Assembly (NCBI GenBank): GCA_009667805.1
Contig: CM019066.1
Location: forward strand, 333,070,077 to 333,134,076
Origin: Leptobrachium leishanense
Taxonomy: Eukaryota > Chordata > Amphibia > Anura > Megophryidae
Reading direction: 5' to 3'
Length of the DNA stretch: 64,000 nt
The notes under the pieces were generated by a model. It saw only the letters and a program-made list of their open reading frames with translations. It was not told the origin of the DNA and searched no databases. Shown here piece after piece: positions 1-12,744 of this stretch. The translations under genes and the position numbers were made by a program. How positions within the stretch are numbered: position 1 is the stretch's first letter; every line of letters begins with the position of its first letter.

Positions 1-594
1 CGCATGCCCTGTGGCACTGATTTGAAAAATTGCTCAAACTTAGGATAAAGGCAGTGTTCAGAATTAAATCAGCTTCATTTGTTTCATCCTCATAACCGGT
101 GGCTAATTTTCATTCCGAAAGCAAGTATCCACTATAATAACTTGCTTCTCTCTTGCTTCCAGCTTTCTGGGTTTGCTCACGAAAGATCCTTTAATATTGG
201 TCTTGAAGTACTGCTAATGAAAGAACACGGCCAGCTCTTACCAAACTCACATTTCCAACATCTACACCAAAATAATAAAAAAAAACATGTTTTTATCTCT
301 GTTCTTTAGACTTAAATTTTGCGATGTAGTCTTTTAAACATTGTCTGTATATTATGAGACGTTTAACATCTAAAAAGTATTTAAAGTCCCAAATAGGGTT
401 AACTCCCCAAGTAGATCGTAAAAATCCCCAAAAAAACATGATTTAAATATTGTTATCAGTTAAGAAAGAGCATTATTTAAATACAATATATGCCGTTTAA
501 ATCTTTGTACATTGTGTTATGTATGAGATAAAGAGGGTAACAAAACTATTAAATTAAATCTGAAACGGTATAACTGCAAACATCATGAAAAATC
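1..594. other. AT-rich unique DNA, no feature recognised
   Basis: Short ORFs only, none with a recognisable domain. A-rich runs occur near 275-285 and 430. I see no terminal repeats or tandem structure. Confidence 0.5.
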
Positions 595-602
595 CAATAA
601 AA

Positions 603-870
603 CATCAGGGCTGGATTTATTTCTCAGAAGCCTGTAGACCAGTGTTTCCCAAACCTGTCCTCCGGACCCTCCACCTCGCCAGGTTTTCCAGATATCTTAA
701 GCACAGCACAGGTGATATGATTTGCTGCTCAGTGATTGCAGGATTCAGTCTGCATTTCCTCAAGGTGATCTGCAAAATCTGGCCTGGTTGAGGGTCCCGA
801 GGACAGGTTTGGGGAACACTGCTGTAGACACAGAAATAAGGAGCAACAACCCCCCCCCCTGATAAAAAGG
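603..870 (+). repeat. Interspersed repeat interrupted by a hAT MITE
   Basis: The flanks 603-639 and 830-870 together match, in inverse orientation, the segment at about 4632-4700: both have CATCAGGG, then TCTCAGAAGC, then CACAGAAAT and a C-run. The copy at 4.6 kb lacks the insertion, so it serves as an empty site for the element at 640-821. The family resembles hAT-type repeats beginning CAGGGC(C/T)GG, but neither copy has two intact ends. Confidence 0.55.
640..821. mobile_element. hAT-type MITE, 182 bp, 8-bp target duplication
   Basis: Ends are CAGTGTTTCCCAAACC and its near-perfect inverse GGTTTGGGGAACACTG. The 8-bp duplication CTGTAGAC lies at 632-639 and 822-829. The terminal CAGTG and the 8-bp duplication are hallmarks of hAT elements. 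A sister copy is at 61395-61575 and a disrupted one at about 60389-61024. The interior is non-coding and forms one long imperfect stem. Confidence 0.85.
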
Positions 871-1099
871 TTTAAAAACTGGGCAGATACTTTTTAATTT
901 TTTTGTTTTGGATGCAGGCAAAATATATTACACGGTTTTAAAAATATCTATATATATATTTTACTTTTTTCTTTTTGTATTTTTTTAAAATATTTTTAGT
1001 TTTACAGAACCACAGGAGGGCACTTTGCTCTGTAAAGCTAAATAGAAATTGTTTAAAAAAAATAAAAATTGGCTATGAATTACAATTTTTTTAAAATGT

Positions 1100-1736
1100 T
1101 AAAAACTAGTTAAGTTAGCGATTCGGATCTTACGCTTTTCAGCGCGAGTTTACTGTACTTTGTGCTCCCTATGCTTAACATGCAAAGTGTTAATTACCGT
1201 TAGGATTACAAAAGTCCTAACGGTAATTACCGTCCCGCTGCGGTTAACTGAAACGTTAACCACAGCTAGGACCTGGTGCTAAAAGATTCCGCTTCTGCGG
1301 AATCAGTCAGCACCAGCTGAATCCCCCCCCCAAAAAAAGTCACATACTCACCTCTCATTCTGCGGCGAGAACGGCGGCTCCATCCACTTCTTCTTGCTGC
1401 CGGGAGCAGTGAGAGACTGGGGAAAAATTCCCCCAGTCTCTCTCTGCGAATTACTACGCGAACCCGCCGGATGTCACAAGGCGAGATCCTGCAGGTCATG
1501 TGACTGGCAGCGGAAGCCTCAATGGAGTCCTATGGACTCCATGGAGGAGATGCTCAGGGCGGTGCTTAGCGCTGCCGCGAGCATTCTGAGGCTTAGCGCC
1601 GCGTTACGGTGCAGGCTGCTGGTTTGGCACCTGCACCGTAATATCATGCTAAAACGGGGACTCTAAGGAGAAACCTGCAGGCGCTGGTTTTTCTCCTTAG
1701 CGTCCCCGTTTTAGAGTGAAGATTGTAATATGGCCC
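1100..1736 (-). mobile_element. GGGCC-family MITE, one end missing
   Basis: The right end (about 1695-1736: GCGTCCCCGTTTTAG, then GATTGTAATATGGCCC) is the inverse of the left end of the intact copy at 47903-48443. The segment 1110-1205 matches the far part of that copy (GATTCGGATCTT; TTTGTGCTCCCTAT). About 120 bp of the other end is absent. Internal hairpins surround 1265-1310 and 1540-1700. Short ORFs on both strands here are by-products of GC-rich palindromes. Confidence 0.6.
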
Positions 1737-1770
1737 TGTATTTTTTATTAGGTGCTCACATACTCTGGTA

Positions 1771-1806
1771 GCAACGTTTCAGCCAGACGGCAATTTCTCA
1801 AGCTGG
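1771..1806 (-). other. Hammerhead-core-like motif (degenerate)
   Basis: On the minus strand a CTTGAGAAA segment is followed by a short GCC/GGC stem and then GAAACGTTGC. The order (CTGANGA-like, stem, GAAA, small palindrome ACGT, then T) mimics a minimal hammerhead ribozyme, but the first box deviates from CUGANGA. See the other instances near 13.1, 16.2, 23.2 and 57.6 kb. Confidence 0.25.
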
Positions 1807-1809
1807 CAT

Positions 1810-2340
1810 TTGCTGCAAAATTCCTCCTTCCCAGAGAAACTCAGAAGAATAACAATCTGCCTTCTAACATAACTACTCCTGGGTGACCGTTTCTTCTGGT
1901 GCCATGGCCATAATCAAGATAACGGTTAGGAGTGATTACTTGTAATTAATGTAGCTTATACTGCTAAGGGTTCCAGTTAATTAAAGAAACTTGTGTAATT
2001 GGCAGAAGAAATAATAATTTGGCCAAATATGTCTGCCTTGCTCAATTACTAGGGCTGAATACATAAAATATAAAAGCATGAAGGGGGCAAACTGGAATAC
2101 GGCATTTACATGAATCTGATCTAGCAGGAGCGACGTATAGGGACTCCTGACATATTTTTGTAGGTACTTTATCTGCAAATAAAATCAGTTTAGTACCGTA
2201 ATTAAATATACAGTCAGGAGGTAAACTTCATTAATAGTTAATTTATCCCATAAGTGTATTCATAAACATTTCTATCTCTGGCTCATGTGCTCAGCTCTAA
2301 TGTAACAGTGAAGGTTCCAGGAGTCCTAAGTGTCAAGAGT
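1810..2340. other. Unique AT-rich DNA
   Basis: No repeat structure or convincing ORF is seen between the GGGCC-family MITE and the minisatellite. Confidence 0.4.
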
Positions 2341-2349
2341 CTTATGGCT

Positions 2350-3330
2350 GTTCTGTGCTGAAGGGGGTGTCAGTGTCTGTGTGTGGCGGTTTGTATGTGT
2401 CTGTGAGAGAGACCGTCATTGTCTATGAGTGTTATCTTCATGTAAGAGGGAAGAAGAGGGTGTCAGGGTCTGTGTGGGTTTGTGTGTGTGTGTGTGTGTA
2501 TAAGGAGGTGTTGGGATCTTGTGTGGAGGAGGAGGAGTCAGGATTTCTGTGTGCCCATCAGTTTCTCCTGTAGGAGTGTTTGTCATTGTCTGTGTGTCTC
2601 TATCAGCATTTTATCATCAGCAGGGTATCGTTGCCACTGTCTCAGTGTGTGTAGGTCTGAGCCAGTGTGTGTCATTTTTAGTGTCTTTTTATGTCTTTCA
2701 ATGTATGTGTGTCTCTGTCAATGCATATGTTTGACAGTGTCTTTGTCAGGGTCTCTGTGTGTCTTTCAATGTCTATGTGTCTCTGTCAATGCATATGTCT
2801 GACAGTGTCTTTGTCAGGGTCTCTGTGTGTCTTTCAATGTCTATGTGTCTCTGTCAATGCATATGTCTGACAGTGTCTTTGTCAGGGTCTCTGTGTGTCT
2901 TTCAATGTCTGTGTGTCTCTGTCAATGCATATGTCTGACAGTGTCTTTGTTAGGGTCTCTTGTGTGTCTTTCAATGTCTTTGTCAGGGTCTCTGTGTGTC
3001 TTTCAATGTCTGTGTGTCTCTGTCAATTCATATGTCTGACAGTGTCTTTGTCAGGGTCTCTGTGTGTCTTTCAATGTCTATGTGTCTGTCAATGCATATG
3101 TCTGACAGTGTCTTTGTTAGGGTCTCTGTGTGTCTTTCAATGTCTTTGTCAGGGTCTCTGTGTGTCTTTCAATGTCTGTGTGTCTCTGTCAATTCATATG
3201 TCTGACAGTGTCTTTGTCAGGGTCTCTGTGTGTCTTTCATTGTCTGTGTGTCTCTGTCAATGTGTTTGTCATTGCCTGGGTTTGTCTGACAGTGTTTTTG
3301 TCATCCTATGTGTGTCTTTGTCAGTGTCTC
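2350..3330 (+). repeat. TG-rich minisatellite, about 68-bp unit
   Basis: A (TG)n start at 2480-2499 leads into an array whose unit begins GCATATGT(C/T)TGACAGTG. Unit starts at 2723, 2791, 2859, 2927, 3027, 3093 and 3193 give periods of 68, 68, 68, 100, 66 and 100 bp. The 100-bp units carry an extra 32-bp duplication of the TTTGTCAGGG part, so there is a higher-order alternation. Serine/valine/cysteine-rich ORFs run through several plus-strand frames because 68 is not a multiple of 3; they are not genes. The array resumes at 4232 beyond an inserted MITE. Confidence 0.9.
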
Positions 3331-3333
3331 TGT

Positions 3334-4231
3334 CAGGGTTATCCAAAGAGATTCGAATAGCTTGAGAAAGGTAACCGAACGCTGAAAATCAGCGTTCGGT
3401 TACCTTTCCTGGCCGTTCGGCTATCCAGAGAGCAGGCAATTCGCCAAATCCTGGCGAATTGCCTGAACATACGGTGCCTGTTCGGTCCCTGTTCGAGGGC
3501 AGTGAAAACCCCATGAAAAAGCACTGCTTCGTCTATTCAGAGAACACAAACCAGCAGTGAAAGGTTCCCCTAATGCTCTGCCATTCGGTGGTTTAATTCG
3601 GCAAATTTATTCAGGAGAATCCCATAGGCTTCAATGTTAAAAATATTCCCGTTTTAATTCAATATCTAATAAACCGTTCATTATAAAATTCTGCAGCAAA
3701 GAGTCTCTTTATTTATAGATTTTTTAGGATATTTTAAGCATTTTTCTGAATTTAAAAAAAAAAAATTAAAAGTCCGATTTTTTTTTTTTTTTTCAGTTTA
3801 CTTATTTTTTTTGTAACAGCCCTCTTTATTATCATTCCCTGGAGCTCCTGTGAAAATTTCAGACATTTTCGCTCAGTAGTTTCTTTGCAAACAGCGTTTC
3901 TTTTCCCAGATTCATACAAATGGTTTTGCTAATTTATTCACCTCCCTCTGTCTACGTCACAGCTGCTTCGGCTCTGTGTGATTCGGCTCCTTTTCGGCTC
4001 CTGTTCGGCTTTTTCGAAGGTTAATCCAGATGTTTTTGCTTGTTTTCAGCGTGCATTCGGTTAGTTTTCGTCAGGTTTGCGGTAGCTTTTCCCTGCAATT
4101 CGGGGACCCTGTGCTGTTTGCTGAATACACCGCAGGGTCACCGAAATGCAATCGGCAAAAGGAACCGAATTGAAGAGAACGAAAAGTCACCGAACGTGCG
4201 GTGACTTTTCGAATCTCTTTGGATAACCCTG
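3334..4231. mobile_element. CAGGGTTATTC-family MITE, 898 bp, inside the minisatellite
   Basis: Terminal inverted repeats are CAGGGTTATCCAAAGAGATT and the inverse at 4208-4231. A 3-bp TGT direct repeat flanks it (3331-3333, 4232-4234), although this is ambiguous in TG-rich DNA. Subterminal palindromes follow, e.g. GGTAACCGAACGC/GCGTTCGGTTACC at 3370-3408. The interior has the A/T-rich block (AATAAACCGTT, AAAGAGTCTCTTTAT) shared with copies at 10.4, 27.2, 27.4 and 29.7 kb. It is non-coding and is probably mobilised by PIF/Harbinger-type transposase, judged from the 3-bp duplications of sister copies. Confidence 0.8.
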
Positions 4232-4322
4232 TGTGTGTCTTTCACTGTCTGTATGTCCATGTGTGTGTGCCTGTGCCTGTGTCTTTCAGTGTCTCTGTGT
4301 GTCTCGATCAGTGTATGTGTTT
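4232..4322 (+). repeat. Right-hand remainder of the 68-bp minisatellite
   Basis: The sequence continues in the same TGTGTGTCTTTCA style as 2350-3330, showing that the 898-bp MITE landed within a pre-existing array. Confidence 0.75.
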
Positions 4323-4631
4323 TAGGATTTGTATTTGCTTTCTGTAGAATACAATGCACACTTTTACATTATATTGAAATGTTTTGTATGCTCCTCATTA
4401 GCTTCTGTGTTTTCCGCATAGACCAGATCATAATATGGCATTTATATAGTTTATAATCAACACTTACAGCTCAGTAACTTTAAGGAAAAAAGTATCAGAT
4501 GTATTGTTTTTGTGCTTGAACAGATTCTGCCCCTTCTTTTGATGTGAGCACAGCAAGAAACATTTTTTTCAGTTTCTTTTCTGCTTTCTCCCAAAAACTA
4601 GAATTAAAAAAAGTAGTTTTGGCACTTTGTC
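4323..4631. other. Unique DNA, nothing recognised
   Basis: AT-rich with no terminal repeats; ends at a G-run (about 4636-4649) belonging to the next repeat. Confidence 0.35.
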
Positions 4632-4700
4632 TTTTGGGGGGGGGGGGGTCTCCAGATTTCTGTGCCTACATGCTTCTGAGCTATAAGCCCGGCCCTGATG
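4632..4700 (-). repeat. Uninterrupted copy of the 603-870 repeat
   Basis: Inverse copy with a G-run, AGATTTCTGTG, CTTCTGAG and GGCCCTGATG. It shows the pre-insertion state of the site where the hAT MITE at 640-821 landed. Confidence 0.55.
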
Positions 4701-5170
4701 GCGAAAACATCTCCCAAAAGCTGGTATTCGGTCATTTTGGGGTTTTATGCTCTTTTGCCTTGCTTTGTTGCCATTCATGCATCTTTACATAAACATTACA
4801 AATAGATATTTTTCTTGGACAGTGTTTTTGGGCACAGAGATCCAGTACATTCTTCATAATGTCCTAAGTTACAGCAAAACTGAATTTCCACTTCAGTTAC
4901 AAGTGTATTTATGTGATGGAAAGTTAGTATTTGACTAAAGGAGCGTAATTTGATTATTACAGTGTCACTGATCAAAATGGTTAAAATGGCACAAATGGTT
5001 CTAGCAGCATCACATTTGTTGGGACGCGGCATTATTAGATTGTCATTAATAGTAATTATTTTTTATGCACCAGTACTGTAACTGTATGTGCCTAAAGTAC
5101 CGTGCCACATCATACCCAATTCCCTTTGATACTATTATGCAGGTGTAGCTCCTCACCAGCCCTGAAACAC
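4701..5170. other. Unique DNA, nothing recognised
   Basis: Short overlapping ORFs on both strands without domains. No repeat family recognised. Confidence 0.35.
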
Positions 5171-5173
5171 CAG

Positions 5174-5326
5174 GGGCTCTATTAACTGCTTCGCGCAAAA
5201 GCGCAGGTGCAGCGCTATTTTTTTTGCGCGCAGCGTTAAACGTTAACGCGCGTAAATTAGCACTGGTATTAAAATCCGAGCGTATTTTTTCATCCGTCAA
5301 AAAATAACGCGAAATTAATAGAGCCC
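5174..5326. mobile_element. Small MITE, 153 bp
   Basis: Ends GGGCTCTATTAA and TTAATAGAGCCC are perfect inverses, flanked by CAG (5171-5173, 5327-5329). The interior is rich in GCGC motifs and contains CCGTCAAAAAATAACG, shared with the copy at 62066-62970, so it is a short derivative of the GGGCC group. Confidence 0.75.
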
Positions 5327-5415
5327 CAGGTGTTCGGTGATCTTTACATCATATATTTTTTTATACGATGGATTGAAGAGTTCTGTGACTACGTCCTCAA
5401 GATACACCCATTATA

Positions 5416-5950
5416 GGGCACTATCGTGTGTCCTGAGCTAAAACAAGGACCTGAGCTAAAACCGGACCGAGATCCTGTTGGTCGGTGGAGTGATCGCGGA
5501 GGGAGACAGGGGACTTTTATTCCCCAGTCTCCATCTGCTCCCGGCAGGCAGAAGCGGCGGATCTGGTTGCTGTTCTCGCCACAGGATAAGAGGAGAGTAT
5601 TTCGATTTTTGGGGGGTTTTTGAGCTGCAGCTAACTGTTTCTGCAGCAGTGGAATCGGTTAGCTACAGCTTTGGGCTGGTGTTAACCTTTTTAGTTAGCG
5701 CCAGCTTTTAGTAACTAGCGCTGGGACCAAGAGATCTTAACACTAGGTACTCTATGGTTGCGCTTTGGGCTCCCCATGTTAGGTATAGGGAGTGCAAAGT
5801 ACAGTAAGCTTGCGCTACAGATTGCAAATTAATGCACGCTAATGCATTTTTTAACCCGTTAGTGCTGCGCTAAGATCACCTTCGAATCGCTATCACCTCT
5901 ATTACGCTAATGCTAACGCTAGTGTTCGCTTGAAGGAGGTAATAGGGCCC
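5416..5950 (+). mobile_element. GGGCC-family MITE, 535 bp
   Basis: The left end GGGCACTATC and right end GTAATAGGGCCC are flanked by ATA (5413-5415, 5951-5953). The interior aligns with 47903-48443: GGAGGGAGACAGGGGACTTT, TGTTCTCGCC, CCCCATGTTAGGTATAGGGA and TAACCCGTTAG. Short ORFs over 5426-5711 are incidental. Confidence 0.65.
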
Positions 5951-5959
5951 ATAGAGTGC

Positions 5960-6690
5960 TGTTTTGTATAGATTGTCTCAACTCAGATATATGGCTGTTT
6001 GTCAGGCTTACCTGTACCTGGGGTGTCCCATGCAGCGTCGCTTCTTGACTGGACGCACAACATCACCTGGCACCATTGTCTATTTAGGCCAGGCACCTGG
6101 GTCCATGTTATTTCTTGGCATGATGGTCATTCTGATGTGGAATGCGTGAAGCACGCGTCAATTTATGCCAAACCTGAGCATCATGGCATCAGCATCGCTG
6201 TAGACCCGGCAACATTCTGGCATGACAATGAGGTCAGACCGACCTCCCTTTATAAGCCTAGTCCTTAGACCGGTTCTTTGCCTGTTGTGGATTCCTAGAC
6301 CCAATAATGTGCTTTACTGTTTGTTCCTATTAGTCTCTTTATCGACCCCCGCTTTGTTATTTGACCTTGTCTACTATACCACTCTATGTAATGGCCTGGC
6401 ATTGTTAATCGACCATGTCTTCTCTATTGCTCTGTCTACTGACCTGGACGTGTTAACTGACCCTGACTTTTCTGTTGCCCTGTGTACCAACCTAGGCTCA
6501 TTTATTGGTTTACCATCTGGATACTTGCACTGTGGTCCTGTAACAATCCCAGCCAATCTAAGGACTGGTAATCAGGCGTGGCATAGGGTGTTCTATTGTC
6601 ACCATTGCAAAACGCAACCATTTTTAAGGACTGATACAATGCCTTGTGTTAAAGGTTGTTTTTTTTTGCACTGCCTGTAGGTGTCTACCA
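5960..6690. repeat. Repeat-like segment of unknown class
   Basis: The stretch 6320-6520 has a loose internal repetition (GACC-TGT/GACCTGG units every 40-60 bp), and a TATA-like TTTATAAG lies at about 6249. An ORF of 152 codons at 6222-6680 has no recognisable domain. It could be a decayed LTR or another interspersed repeat; I could not find paired ends. Confidence 0.25.
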
Positions 6691-6699
6691 CCCCCATTC

Positions 6700-6903
6700 A
6701 CCATTAATGGTAGGTAACATCACTGCTCTGCGTGGAGAGAGCCTGTGGAGACATGAGTCCGATTCCAGCAAGATCACCTCTCCAGTAAACGTTCTTGGGC
6801 ATTGGACAAGACCCCTAACGGTACATACTCGCCACCCAGGACATACTTGAAAACGAGAGAAATCTCAATGTATCCTGGTAAAATCCTTTCTCAAAAAATA
6901 AAT
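6700..6903 (+). repeat. tRNA-derived SINE copy
   Basis: A tRNA-like head has the box-B-like GAGTCCGATTCC at about 6756. The body contains ACCTCTCCAGTAA and a GGGCA..GACA segment, and the tail reads CATACTTGAAAACGAGAGAA then ATCTCAATGTATCC before an A-rich end. The same order occurs inverted at 38152-38352, where box B reads GGGTTCAATCCC on the minus strand. Tail-only fragments are at 47311-47393 and 63311-63340. Confidence 0.65.
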
Positions 6904-6950
6904 GCTACCATTACCCTGCAAAATTCTTAACCTCTACATTGCTATTCTAG

Positions 6951-7224
6951 CCCCTTCACTGCTGAGCCATTTCACGTCTTAAAAAAACACGTTTTTCTTT
7001 TTTTTATTATTATTTTTGTTATTATTTTTCTTTACTTTAAACATGGTCATGTTCAGTATCATTGGGAAGGCCATGCTCTGGCCTTTCTAATGATACCAAA
7101 CATGACCCTGCTAGCTCTCAACAGTCGGGAGATATCAGGGTTCAAAGGAACCCCCTATCTCCACCCCTATCTTTCCTTAGGAGTCAATGAGGACGTTCCC
7201 CACACGTCCTCAGCAGTGAAAGGG
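6951..7224. mobile_element. piggyBac-like MITE, 274 bp, CTAG-flanked
   Basis: Ends CCCCTTCACTGCTGAG and its inverse CTCAGCAGTGAAAGGG are bounded by CTAG on both sides (6947-6950, 7225-7228). The right end of the larger element at 24127-26971 is nearly identical (CCCTTTCGCTGCTGAGG) but is flanked by TTAA, the usual piggyBac target. Shared interior: GGCCATGCTCTGGCC in hairpins and ACCCCCTATCTCC. CTAG may be a mutated or non-standard target. Confidence 0.65.
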
Positions 7225-7229
7225 CTAGA

Positions 7230-8190
7230 GAACACTATAACAGTGACTTTATGATTACACAGAATGTTTCAGATGACTCTGAAACAGAGTGTGTTTTTTC
7301 TGTTTTCTAACACCTTTTTGCTATTTCATATAAATATATGTATTTATACATATTCCTTGAAGCCTTCTGCAAAAAAAGATAACCAATCCTCTGTGGCTCA
7401 TTGATTGTTCCCAAAGGTATAGCCCCAGTGATGTAAAATGGATCAGTGAAGGGAATTCTTAGCAGGTCTTTTTACCTGTGGTTAAGATAATATATAGTCA
7501 CTTCGATGTTTGTGGTGGCTGCTTAACATTGCCGATAGATTCAAGTCCTAACATTGAAAATAGCTGAAGTGGAATTACAATATTAAAGTCGCACATTAAA
7601 CACTGCAGGCATGCAATCACAATGATTACTGTGATGGCATCTAATCTTTTCATAATTATTGCAGAGCATGACTGCAAAATCAATGACTGCTAACTCCAAA
7701 CTGGCCATTACTGGGACAACTCGAAAGATAGTGATTCGGATTACAGTGAATCATCTTTATTAGTGTAATACAAATGTATACTTTCTGTTTAGAATAGCTT
7801 TGTATACAACAACGGAGGTCTCAACTGAGACACTGCATAGGGCGAGAGAACTAAAAAATACCCTATTTAAAAATAATACAAAAAAAAACAAAGTGTGTTA
7901 CAAAAATGTGCTCAAGCGACATAACCCAAAATACATACAATTAGAAAAGCAATAAAATAAAACAAGCTACTGCTGAGTTTTAGTTGCTGCACATGTTATT
8001 GCCATTTAATCTTGACATATATATTATTTATTCATGACACTTACATTCATTGTGACCAGCATGTGCAAACTGTGACAACTACCAGTTTTCGTGTTGCTAT
8101 TACATGTATACATGGTCCTTCCATAAGGAGTGATCTTCCCTAAAGGGGACCGTGGGTAATTACATAAGCAGCTGAAGATACTAGCTGTGT
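7230..8190. other. Unique AT-rich DNA
   Basis: No repeat family or ORF of interest. A-rich runs occur around 7860-7890. Confidence 0.35.
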
Positions 8191-8194
8191 GTAC

Positions 8195-8530
8195 CTCTGT
8201 GGTTTAGCCCATTGCTGCCGCGAGACAGGCCATGCCGTCGTCGCGGAGGGAGGGCCTTGAAGACACAGGGCGTACAGGTACGCCCCACTGTCTTCAATGG
8301 GCCACCTTGGCCCCTCCCAGCAGCCGGCGAGCACCGCGTGCCGTTTGCTGCAGAGTGACTGCCTAAACTCAGGCCATCTCCCTGCAGCCAATGATGCGTG
8401 TTGGCTGCGGGGTGGGCCGAAACCAGTGGCTCACGGTGGCACCTGTCAGCGAGGCATACCTGAACGCCTCGTCAGCATTAACCCCTGTCTGACGGGTGAC
8501 CCCCGCCCGTCCTTAAGGTTTTAAATGTAG
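8195..8530. repeat. GC-rich block of nested hairpins
   Basis: Clear palindromes include CTTGAAGACA/TGTCTTCAATG enclosing GGCGTACAGGTACGCC (about 8252-8300) and GCGAGGCATACC/GAACGCCTCGT (about 8448-8475). The base composition differs sharply from the surroundings. It resembles the hairpin-chain element at 24.1 kb, but no matching ends or target duplication were found. Confidence 0.45.
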
Positions 8531-8625
8531 TCAATAGCTAATAGCTTTAACACATATACCCGGTATACGCTACATCTGCACACATATGTAACCATGGATT
8601 TGTGGTGTATTTAGGAACTGATATA

Positions 8626-10249
<1,624 letters not shown>

Positions 10250-10369
10250 TATGTGATTGACAATAAGGACCATTGGATAGTATTCTGGTATTGCAAGCTA
10301 CTTTGTTTTATTGGTGTATCGCTGGAACTAGGATTTTTTTATTACTTTTCTAATTTTGCCAACAAAATC

Positions 10370-10756
10370 CCGAAAAATGCCTAAAAAAATCTATAAATAA
10401 GAGCAAGAGACTTTTTACTGCAGATTAAAATAATAAACGGTTTATTAGATATTGAATTAAAACGGGAATATTTTTAACATTGAAGCCTATCGGGTTCTCC
10501 TAAATCAACCTGCGAAATGAAAACACTGAACAGCAGGGCACTTTGGCAACTTTTCACTGCTGATCGATGTTCTCTGAATAGATTAACCATTGCTTCTCTA
10601 TGGGGAATTTCACTGCCTTCAAACAGGCACCTTACTTGCTGGCAGTTCGCCAAAACTTGGCAAACTGCCTGCTCTCTGAATAGCCGAATGGCCCTACAGA
10701 GAAATTCCCTGTTCGGTGACATTTCGAGGCCAGATCGGCTCTCGCTGAATAACCCC
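10370..10756 (+). mobile_element. CAGGGTTATTC-family MITE, left half missing
   Basis: Contains the family's AAACGGTTTATTAG, TTAAAACGGGAATATTTTTAA and ATTGAAGCCTAT blocks, and ends in GCTGAATAACCCC at 10756. The left terminal repeat is absent. Short ORFs on both strands here are not genes. Confidence 0.65.
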
Positions 10757-10759
10757 ATT

Positions 10760-12744
10760 CGTTTTCTATATGCACTATTTCAGAGATAGATGTTTTCCTT
10801 ATTTTACGCTTTTTTAAAAAAAAAAATTTTTTAAAGGTGTTTGACCTCTTGGGGTGCAGTAGTGTACCCTAAGGGGGGAGTCAGAGAGGCAACCACTCCA
10901 ACAGCATGCCAGAGAGGTCGTCGTCATAACTCTCCTCCAACTTTTTTTTTTTTGGGTTGCACACATCTTGTATCAAATCTAGTTCTCCCACTCCAACATT
11001 TATACTTGGTTTACGTCTTTACATCTTACAATTTCAATGACACAAGCAGTTTTTAGGTTCAGCACTGGACCGTTGATTCGTAAAACCACAAAGCGCCACT
11101 ACCATTGTTCTAACTATAACTCCAGTAGACACGGATGGGGAACTAAGCAGGGTCAGCCACTTAAATGAGGCACGAAGGATGATGAATTACTTTGAACTGT
11201 CTGGATTACTTATCCTGACCGGAGAGAAAAATCTCATGAATTATCCTGTTTTTTTTTTTTCTCGCATTAATGACCAGACCTCATTCTCATGGTTTAGTGG
11301 AACGTCTCCGTTCCGTAGTTTCTTAACTGTTGCCGAATGGCTCCGTTGGGGTTGCTCATAAACCAGAAAGAATGGCAGATGCCATCCACGGTGATGCGCG
11401 CGGGTAATATAAATATATTTAACTGAGAATTTTATTATTTGCTCTTAATTTGATTAGTTCTTCCGACAGAACACTTGTGATTTAAAATAAACCCTTCCAT
11501 TTATGTGAAAGGATCGTTACTTCTGACTTTCTTGTTACGGTTGTGAGGTTTTACACAGCAAAGCAATCTCCTTTTTTCTGCTAGAGGGCTATACAATGTA
11601 TCAAAGTGCTTACAGAGAGGGAAAAAATAAAACGTAAATACGATCATCACGTACTATTAACAGGTACCGTTAACGCAGCTTCGCCTAATGCTTCCTTTAG
11701 GATGGGAGACGTACTTCTAAAAAGACGCGTTATGTAAGAAAGGTTAAACATATTTAGGCAATAGGAATTAATGGAGTCACTGTTTCACTGCTTCAGAAAA
11801 ATTATTTAGCCGGTAGTGAAGAGGCAACAAGGGAGTGTTTAAGCAGAGGGTACTTGTGAGCAGTTTACGATAGTCTTAGCTAAGAAACCTTCTATCATTT
11901 TATTTCTCCACTAAATCAGATATTCTAGGCCTTCGAGAATGTGCCTCGCGTCCGTTATTCCCTTATGTCAGATGCAGCGTAGAGTATATTGTGATTAAAC
12001 ACGCAGCTTTATAGCCAGGGGTGATACATTAGGATGCTAGGAAGAAAATAGTTGACCTCTAGCACCTTGGAGTATAAATCAGTTAAATGAAAGAAAATAC
12101 ACACACACACACACACACTCACAAACAATTCTTGCTGTGTATTCTAATGCTTGGAGGGTAAGTGACACTAATAAGTTGCCTTAGTGATGGTATTAAAAAA
12201 ATAATAGCGACTTTAATACAGGCAATGAAGAGGAAGACGTTTTCACTTCTAGGGACTGTGTATTGTCCTCTTTTATTACAGTCAATACAGAGCGGGTGTA
12301 TTTCATTATACTGGATTACAGCATAAAGGGGAAATAAAAAACACAGCGGATAATGTAATAAAATGCATAATGTTTAAGATATAACACCATAGCAAGCATT
12401 ATATGCAGGACAGGTTCATAATCTTATAATATGATTATTTAAATGGTCGTATATAAACAAGCCGTTATACAAAAATCCCATAGAACGTCCAGGTTGCCTT
12501 TATAAGAAAATAATCAGGAAGGAAGCTAAGACCGAGAACCCGACACGATGGGTTACAAAGGTAACAGCAAATGAAGAGATACGCACCATATTGCAAGCTG
12601 AGTGGGTTGTCCTGCTGGGGGCTCATGTGGACCCTAGGGTGGCCTAAACCCTTGTGAAGCATTCAAACAGTAAGTTTCTGTTACTGTACGTTACAGACGT
12701 TTTGTGGCAGGCTTTTGCAATCTATGATCCTAGTTTGTAACTAA
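10760..12744. other. Unique DNA with one CA microsatellite
   Basis: An (AC)n run lies at 12099-12118. The remainder shows no repeats and few ORFs. The segment 11400-11600, rich in TAATT-type words, could be a conserved non-coding element, but the sequence alone cannot show this. Confidence 0.35.

Noticed and set aside
2355..3365. Series of long plus-strand ORFs rich in Ser, Val and Cys
   Set aside because: They are translations of the TG-rich 68-bp tandem repeat in shifting frames; no start context, domain or splice signal supports a protein.
6222..6680. 152-codon ORF, hydrophobic
   Set aside because: No recognisable domain; lies in a repeat-like segment with loose internal repetition and overlaps another frame of similar length.
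6745..6765. Possible tRNA gene (box B)
   Set aside because: No cloverleaf can be completed and the sequence continues into a SINE body and tail shared with the copy at 38.2 kb.
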